NCBI GenBank assembly: GCA_934234035.1
Contig: CAKQHH010000002.1
Span: 1 to 64,000, forward strand
Direction of reading: 5' to 3'
Origin: an uncultured Clostridia bacterium
GTDB lineage: Bacteria; Bacillota; Clostridia; Peptostreptococcales; Anaerovoracaceae
DNA: 64,000 nt
Both the position numbers and the translations under genes were made by a program. Of the stretch, positions 59,615-64,000 are shown piece after piece. The notes beneath the pieces are model-generated. The model had not been told where the DNA came from, ran no database searches, and was given only the letters and a program-made list of their open reading frames with translations. Position 1 is the stretch's first letter, and every line of letters begins with the position of its first letter.

Positions 59615-61252
59615 TTACGCTTCTGCGTTGGCAACCATGTTCATGCGCGCCTGTCTCTTCTTCATCATGTTCAGGAACAGGAAGAGCAGAACCACACCGA
59701 CAACCAGTCCCGGAATTGCGGACTTGGTGAATCCAACTACGATGTAGGAGATGGTGGAGATAACCAATACGGTCATTGCGTATGGCAGCTGCGTCTCCAC
59801 GTGGCTGATGTGGTTGCAGCCGGCACCGGCCGAAGCCATGATGGTGGTATCGGAAATCGGCGAGCAGTGGTCGCCGCATACGCCGCCGGCCATGCAAGCG
59901 GAGATTACCGGAATCATCATATCCGGACGGGATGCGGTAATTGCCAGTGCAATCGGAATCAGGATTCCGAAAGTTCCCCAAGATGTACCGGATGCAAAGC
60001 CCAGTGCACAGGAGATGACGAAGAGAACCGCCGGAATCAGTGCCATCCAGCTAGCCGGCATCTTCTCAACCATTCCGGCAACGAACGGGGCCAGGCCCAG
60101 GCTGTCAGTCATGCACTTCAAGGACCATGCCAGTGTCAGAACCAGGATTGGGGATACCATCTGCTTGAATCCTTCCGGAACGCAGTCCATGCATTCACGG
60201 AATGTCAGGACGCGGCGCGCACAGTAGTATACGATGGTAATAATCAGTGCAACCAAGCTGCCCAGAGACAAGCTGAGAGCGGCATCACAGCCGGCAAAAG
60301 CATCCACGAAAGATGTTCCGCTGAAGAATCCGCCGGTATAAATCATGCCAACCAGGCAACAGATAATCAGTACGATTACCGGAACAATCAGGTCTGCGAC
60401 GTGACCGTTGTGGTTCTGAGAAACCTCTTCGTCCTGAGAGGACAGGTTCTCGTGAACGGTGAGCAGGTCGCCGTTCTCAATAGCGTTCTTTTCATAGATT
60501 GCCATCTTGCTATAATCAAAGTTCATTGCAACGATGGCGAACATCATCACGATGGTGAACAGCGCATAGAAGTTGTATGGAATCGCGCGGATAAAGATGG
60601 TCAGTCCGTTCTGACCCTGAACGAAGCCGGATACGGCAGCCGCCCAGGAAGAGATCGGAGCGATGATGCAGACCGGAGCTGCCGTTGCGTCGATCAGATA
60701 TGCCAGCTTTGCTCTGGAAATATTGAACTTGTCGGACAGCGGCTTCATAACGCTGCCTACGGTCAGGCAGTTGAAGTAGTCATCCACGAAAATCAGGATT
60801 CCCAGCAGGATGGTGGTGAACTGTGCATGTTTTCTGCTCTTTACCTTGGTGGAAGCCCATTCCCCGAAGGCCGCGGATCCGCCGCTCAGGTTCATCATGG
60901 CAACGAACATGCCCAGGATTACCAGGAAAATCAGAATTCCGACGTTACCGGCGCTGGACAGGGATGCGATGATGCCGTCCTGCAGCAGGTGGTTCATGAT
61001 GCCGCTGAAGTTGGCACCGGCATACAGCACTGCACCTGCGAAAACGCCGATGAACAGGGAACTGTATACTTCCTTTGTAATCAGCGCCAGCACGATGGCG
61101 ATCAGCGGTGGCAGAACCGAAAATCCGGTTGCGTACAGTGCCGGCTTCTTTGCCGTTTCCTCTGCTGCGAAGCAAAGTGCCGGCATAGAAGCGATTATCA
61201 GAATCGCTAGGCCGAAGATGTAATTCAGCCTTGTTCGAATTGAGTGTGTCAT
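59615..61252 (-). CDS. lysW: NhaC-family transporter, predicted lysine transporter LysW
   Basis: A 545-residue integral membrane protein of the NhaC Na+/H+ antiporter superfamily with about 12-13 membrane segments. Family marks include GILIFVDDYFNCLTVGSVM and LGFASGTSWGTFGILIPIA, and SACMAGGVCGDHCSPISDTT. The first 25 residues resemble a signal-anchor. The frame opens at 61429, but the ATG at 61252 follows GGGAGG; the upstream part is riboswitch RNA. A lysine riboswitch in its leader implies lysine as substrate. NhaC-type proteins under L-box control have been named LysW. Confidence 0.88.
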   Translation of the reverse strand: MTHSIRTRLNYIFGLAILIIASMPALCFAAEETAKKPALYATGFSVLPPLIAIVLALITKEVYSSLFIGVFAGAVLYAGANFSGIMNHLLQDGIIASLSSAGNVGILIFLVILGMFVAMMNLSGGSAAFGEWASTKVKSRKHAQFTTILLGILIFVDDYFNCLTVGSVMKPLSDKFNISRAKLAYLIDATAAPVCIIAPISSWAAAVSGFVQGQNGLTIFIRAIPYNFYALFTIVMMFAIVAMNFDYSKMAIYEKNAIENGDLLTVHENLSSQDEEVSQNHNGHVADLIVPVIVLIICCLVGMIYTGGFFSGTSFVDAFAGCDAALSLSLGSLVALIITIVYYCARRVLTFRECMDCVPEGFKQMVSPILVLTLAWSLKCMTDSLGLAPFVAGMVEKMPASWMALIPAVLFVISCALGFASGTSWGTFGILIPIALAITASRPDMMIPVISACMAGGVCGDHCSPISDTTIMASAGAGCNHISHVETQLPYAMTVLVISTISYIVVGFTKSAIPGLVVGVVLLFLFLNMMKKRQARMNMVANAEA

Positions 61253-61318
61253 TTTAATCCTCCCATTGTTCTTTTCTCTGCAATACCCTTCTGTTGCAGA
61301 CTTCTCATAAAGTGTAAA

Positions 61319-61358
61319 TAAAAAAGCCCTGAATAACGTCTGAAACGTATCCATGGCT
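61319..61358 (-). terminator. riboswitch-controlled terminator upstream of lysW
   Basis: Minus strand imperfect hairpin AGCCATGGATACGT / ACGTTATTCAGGGCT (61325-61358) followed by TTTTTTA. Lies between the lysine aptamer and the lysW ribosome site; binding of lysine should favour it. Confidence 0.8.
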
Positions 61359-61400
61359 AAGTACTCAAAAAAAACTCTTCCTGTACAAATATATACCATT

Positions 61401-61555
61401 GATAGCGCTCCACATGTGTGACAGTCCATCGCATATTCTGCGATGTCCCAGGCCTCCGCTGTAGGATGCTTCAGCCTTCGGCGGATTTCCCTTTCCCGAG
61501 TTACCGCATCCTCTGCGTCCGTAACTCCGTACTTTTGATTTCCGCAACCTCTATC
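61401..61555 (-). ncRNA. lysine riboswitch (L-box)
   Basis: Conserved L-box blocks occur in order on the minus strand: GATAGAGGTTGCGGA (P1 and first junction), AGTACGGAG, GGGAAAGGG, CCGCCGAAGG, GGACTGTCAC (61418-61426) and GGAGCGCTATC closing P1 (GATAG 61551-61555 with CTATC 61401-61405). Five-way-junction spacing fits. This controls lysW. High certainty from the motif set; ligand by family knowledge. Confidence 0.94.
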
Positions 61556-61584
61556 GAATCAGGTCTATTCAGTTGACTTACCTT

Positions 61585-61612
61585 ATTATAACTTTTTTCA
61601 TAAGTTTGTCAA
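61585..61612 (-). promoter_or_regulatory. consensus promoter of lysW
   Basis: Minus strand TTGACA (61607-61612), 16 bp, TATAAT (61585-61590); both boxes are perfect consensus. Confidence 0.85.
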
Positions 61613-61679
61613 CAATTTTTTCAAATTTTTTGTTGTTTTTTACAAACACTTTTTTTCGTACAATCTGCGGTATTGTTAA

Positions 61680-61708
61680 TTGCGGCAAAGTAATTTCTAT
61701 AGTATAAT
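61680..61708 (+). promoter_or_regulatory. promoter of the lipoprotein L,D-transpeptidase gene
   Basis: TTGCGG (61680-61685), 17 bp, TATAAT (61703-61708); predicted leader about 28 nt. Divergent from the lysW promoter. Confidence 0.65.
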
Positions 61709-61742
61709 TTCAAGACATACGCACATTAATGGAGGATGTTTT

Positions 61743-62717
61743 ATGCCAAGCAAAATACGTCGGCGAGTGATTCCGCTGCTGCTCTGCCTGATGGCGGTTT
61801 TCGCCCTCACCGGCTGCGGTCCGCTGCTGGAACTGAATCAGAAATACGCCCACCCGGAAATCTGTGTCAACTACGGCACCGCCGTGTCCACGGACATATC
61901 CGAATACGTGAACCTGGACTCCCTGTCCAAGGAAGAACAGAAATACGTAAAGAAGAATTCTTCCGTCGTCTATCATGGAAATAAGGTTCCCGGTCACAAA
62001 TACGACCGTCCCGGCACCTACCCCCTCACCATCTACTACGAGGATCAGGTCTATCGGAAATATCAGGTGACCATCAAGGATATGGAAAAGCCGAAATTCA
62101 AGAAAGCGAAGGACGTTTATATTTTCAAAGATACGGAGCTGACGGAATACGAACTTCAGGATTTGCTAAAAGGAATGTTCAAGGCCACCGACAATTCCAG
62201 CAAGGTGAAGCTGAAGCTCTCCCACGAGAAAATCAACGTTCACAAAGTCCGGAACTACATCGTGCGCGCCACCGCCACCGATCCTTACGGCAACGTTTCC
62301 CAGGCGAAGGCCACCTTCCACGTGCAGAAGCCGGCATACGGCGCCATGGGAACCTACGTCTACGTCAGCATTCCGAAGCAAAAGCTGACCTATTTCGTGG
62401 ACGGTAAAATCAATATGTCCTCGCCGGTAGTCACCGGCACCCAGGGGGTTCACGATACGCCTCGGGGAAGTTACTATATCAATTCCATGAGCACCGGCAC
62501 CCGCCTCAAGGGGCAGGGCTACGATGTCACCGTTCAATACTGGATGGCTTTTATCGGCGGTTCCTTCGGAATCCACAGCGCCCAGTGGCGAGGTGCCTTC
62601 GGCGGAAACATCTATCAGTACGGCGGCTCTCACGGCTGCGTCAATATGCCGGTCTACGCCGCCGGAGAACTGTTCCAAAAGGTTGACATCGGCACACCGG
62701 TAATTGTGGGAGATTAA
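61743..62717 (+). CDS. lipoprotein L,D-transpeptidase (YkuD domain)
   Basis: A 324-residue lipoprotein with lipobox ALTGC (cleavage near residue 23). An Ig-like or DUF5011-type domain (GTYPLTIYYEDQVYRKYQVTI; YIVRATATDPYGNVSQAK) precedes a YkuD domain: VYVSIPKQKLTYFVDGK, WMAFIGGSFGIHSAQWR, GGSHGCVNMP with the catalytic Cys. The last part closely matches the repeat-bearing transpeptidase at 52705. ATG at 61743 with GGAGG; the open frame to 61680 is upstream of the promoter. Confidence 0.9.
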   Translation: MPSKIRRRVIPLLLCLMAVFALTGCGPLLELNQKYAHPEICVNYGTAVSTDISEYVNLDSLSKEEQKYVKKNSSVVYHGNKVPGHKYDRPGTYPLTIYYEDQVYRKYQVTIKDMEKPKFKKAKDVYIFKDTELTEYELQDLLKGMFKATDNSSKVKLKLSHEKINVHKVRNYIVRATATDPYGNVSQAKATFHVQKPAYGAMGTYVYVSIPKQKLTYFVDGKINMSSPVVTGTQGVHDTPRGSYYINSMSTGTRLKGQGYDVTVQYWMAFIGGSFGIHSAQWRGAFGGNIYQYGGSHGCVNMPVYAAGELFQKVDIGTPVIVGD

Positions 62718-62730
62718 AATTCGGATTTGA

Positions 62731-62774
62731 AAAAGGAGCTGCTGCAGTGTGCCCACTGCGCAGCTCCTTTTGAC
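62731..62774. terminator. bidirectional terminator between convergent genes
   Basis: Arms AAAAGGAGCTGC and GCAGCTCCTTTT with further internal pairing CAGTG/CACTG; U-tracts on both strands, serving the transpeptidase (+) and xpt (-). Confidence 0.82.
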
Positions 62775-62785
62775 GATTCATTTTT

Positions 62786-63358
62786 CTATTGTTCAAATTC
62801 GACGGTTCCGTTCTCCAGGCTCTTAATCTTCGCCATGCTCAAAACATCGTATCCCTCTTCCCGAAGTGCTTTTCCGCCCGGCTGGAAGGATTTCTCAATG
62901 CAGATGCCGATTCCGGCAACTTCCGCTCCGGCCTGCCGGCAGATGTCCAGCAATCCATGCATGGCCTGTCCGTTCGCCAGGAAATCGTCCACGAGAAGCA
63001 CCTTGTCACCATCGTTCAGGGCATTCTCGTTCACCACGATATCGTAATAGCGGTCGTGAGTATAGGAATATACCCGAGACTTATAGGTATCCGAATTCAG
63101 ATTCCGGCTCTTGGACTTCTTGGCGAAAACCATCGGCACGCCGAACTCCTCTGCCGTGATGCTTGCAATGGCAATTCCGGACGCTTCTATGGTTACCACC
63201 TTGGTAATCTCCCGGTCCCCAAAATGTTCTTTCAGCGCCTTTGCAATCTGACGAATCAGACTGACATCGATCTGATGATTCAGAAAGGTATCTACTTTGA
63301 GGATTTCCCCTGGTGCCACTTTGCCGTCTCTGCGAATCCGTTCTTCCATAAATTCCAT
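62786..63358 (-). CDS. xpt: xanthine phosphoribosyltransferase
   Basis: Purine salvage: xanthine plus PRPP to XMP. The 190-residue protein has the Xpt features KVDTFLNHQID, VTIEASGIAIA, KKSKSRNL, and the PRPP loop VLLVDDFLANGQAM. Length is normal. ATG at 63358 with AAGGAG about 11 bases upstream; a second ATG three codons later is possible. The 100-bp leader contains no guanine riboswitch that I can find, unlike xpt of Bacillus. Confidence 0.95.
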   Translation of the reverse strand: MEFMEERIRRDGKVAPGEILKVDTFLNHQIDVSLIRQIAKALKEHFGDREITKVVTIEASGIAIASITAEEFGVPMVFAKKSKSRNLNSDTYKSRVYSYTHDRYYDIVVNENALNDGDKVLLVDDFLANGQAMHGLLDICRQAGAEVAGIGICIEKSFQPGGKALREEGYDVLSMAKIKSLENGTVEFEQ

Positions 63359-63398
63359 ATCGACCTAATCTCCTTGTCTTGTTTCATAAATTGTTATC

Positions 63399-63407
63399 AT
63401 TGTACCA
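63399..63407 (-). promoter_or_regulatory. extended -10 promoter of xpt
   Basis: Minus strand TGGTACAAT (TACAAT at 63399-63404) about 40 bp before the start; no clear -35. Confidence 0.45.
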
Positions 63408-63459
63408 CATTCGCACAAACGATGGGATATTGTTTTCGGATTTCTTTCGGTTTTTTGCC

Positions 63460-63825
63460 CTAGGCGCCGAACATGCGCTGGGCGATGTACACCGCCAGAA
63501 TTCCCAATACCAGGCTCACCCCCATGTACGTGAGTGCTACGCCGGAAGCGCCGTTCATCATCAAATCATGGTTTTCCAGCGCGAAGGAAGAGAACGTGGT
63601 AAAACCCCCGCAGATTCCCACCTTCAGAAAAAGCACCGTCCGAGGATTCAAGGCCTCCCGGGATGCCAGAGCCGCCACCACCCCGATGAGGAACGCTCCC
63701 GCAATATTGATGATAAATGTTTTTATCGGAAAACCGCTTTCCGGGTTCATATCCAGAAGTCCCACGAGATATCGGAGCACCGCCCCCACGAAACCGCCGG
63801 CGCCCACAACCAGGCATTCAATCAT
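63460..63825 (-). CDS. crcB: CrcB/FluC fluoride channel
   Basis: A 121-residue protein with four membrane helices, typical Fluc size. Diagnostic motifs: GAGGFVGAVLRYLVG, FIINIAGAFLIGVV (the conserved N in helix 2) and GICGGFTTFSSFALE (the phenylalanine/threonine track and central Na+ site). It exports fluoride as a dimer. The frame opens at 63915, but AAAGGAGAGG sits before the ATG at 63825. No second crcB and no fluoride riboswitch are seen here. Confidence 0.94.
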   Translation of the reverse strand: MIECLVVGAGGFVGAVLRYLVGLLDMNPESGFPIKTFIINIAGAFLIGVVAALASREALNPRTVLFLKVGICGGFTTFSSFALENHDLMMNGASGVALTYMGVSLVLGILAVYIAQRMFGA

Positions 63826-63846
63826 TGATCCCTCTCCTTTCCAACT

Positions 63847-63876
63847 AAAAGGAGGCCTCCCCGCGGAAAGCCTCCT
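63847..63876 (-). terminator. intrinsic terminator of the gene entering from the right edge
   Basis: Minus strand arms AGGAGGC and GCCTCCT (63850-63876) with a GC-rich loop, followed by TTTTAG. It lies 51 bp after the stop of the partial gene. Confidence 0.65.
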
Positions 63877-63926
63877 GAATGTACTTATTATAGTATCTCG
63901 ATGGAATCTTTTCAATAGTCTTTGGA

Positions 63927-64000
63927 CTATTCTGCCTTGGCCGGAATGCTTTTGGCTGCCTTCTTCGGCTCCCGGCTCTTCGCGTAATCCCGGATAAACA
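63927..64000 (-). CDS. C-terminal end of an unidentified gene (partial)
   Basis: The minus strand is open from the window edge to a TAG at 63927-63929, encoding about 24 residues rich in Lys, Ala and Pro (ending KKAAKSIPAKAE). A terminator follows. Too short to name; such tails are common on ribosome-associated or nucleic-acid-binding proteins. Confidence 0.5.
   Translation of the reverse strand, partial: FIRDYAKSREPKKAAKSIPAKAE

Noticed and set aside
59801..61210. Long plus-strand open frame opposite lysW
   Set aside because: Exact antisense of a clear transporter gene; composition (His/Gln/Cys-rich) is typical of a shadow frame.
59615..61252. Tetracycline efflux or general Na+/H+ antiporter
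   Set aside because: Family resemblance exists, but the lysine riboswitch in the leader argues for lysine transport.
63359..63459. Guanine riboswitch before xpt
   Set aside because: None of the conserved purine-aptamer loop sequences is present in the 100-bp leader.
63826..63926. Fluoride riboswitch before crcB
   Set aside because: The hairpin there is a terminator for the upstream gene; conserved fluoride-aptamer bases are not seen.
1..64000. tRNA, rRNA, insertion sequences, phage genes
   Set aside because: Scanned by eye for tRNA T-arm patterns, rRNA stretches and transposase or integrase motifs; nothing convincing was found, though a covariance search would be more sensitive.

Overview
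The window reads as a chromosomal segment of a low-to-moderate GC, Gram-positive anaerobe of the Clostridia. This is an inference from several things seen together: wall teichoic acid genes, a lysine riboswitch, a long-form hibernation factor, an orphan TM1266-type regulator usually found with [FeFe]-hydrogenases, and many secreted wall enzymes. The genus cannot be fixed. Most genes lie on the minus strand. I found no rRNA, tRNA, transposase, integrase or CRISPR array.

Region 1 (1-11.8 kb): panB-panC (pantothenate) behind a terminator-bearing leader. Upstream is a tightly overlapping seven-gene minus-strand operon: a NifH-like iron protein, two nitrogenase component-1-like subunits, then hypF, hypC, hypD and hypE. 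No hydrogenase structural gene, hypA, hypB, nifB, nifE or nifN is present. The operon has its own promoter and a leader with an apparent aptamer/anti-terminator/terminator layout. A DUF5688 gene and a TM1266-like ACT regulator follow. This operon is the strongest candidate for an undescribed system.

Region 2 (11.8-18.8 kb): secreted or membrane wall proteins (an SH3/NlpC-P60-like hydrolase and a FN3/SH3/L,D-transpeptidase), plus an operon of an ATP-grasp ligase, a CapK/PaaK-like adenylating enzyme and a polytopic membrane protein.

Region 3 (18.9-49.1 kb): a large, visibly more A+T-rich wall-polymer island. One operon joins a TagD-like cytidylyltransferase fused to a degenerate Gfo/Idh domain, a GNAT acetyltransferase and four LicD paralogues (one with a second, degenerate LicD domain; one wholly degenerate). 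Next come a secreted FN3-SGNH hydrolase, a TagGH-type exporter, a GT2, an LtaS-like phosphoglycerol transferase, a DHHW/MBOAT O-acylation pair, four CDP-glycerol glycerophosphotransferase-family proteins (one fused to a clear GT2, one to a GT2-like domain), a HisC/CobD-like PLP enzyme, and tarI/tarJ. Together these suggest a ribitol- or glycerol-phosphate polymer that is decorated by LicD and O-acylated.

Region 4 (49.2-54.4 kb, plus strand): three consecutive secreted proteins share aromatic cell-wall-binding repeats, with GH25, GH25 and YkuD catalytic domains. They are plausible readers of the polymer made in region 3. An 86-bp non-coding tandem repeat (four copies) follows.

Region 5 (54.4-64 kb): a lipoprotein, an apparently leaderless O-antigen-ligase-like gene, hpf, an MBL hydrolase, pgeF/yfiH, a pentapeptide-repeat protein, a lysine-riboswitch-controlled NhaC-family transporter (lysW), a lipoprotein L,D-transpeptidase, xpt, crcB and the end of one further gene.
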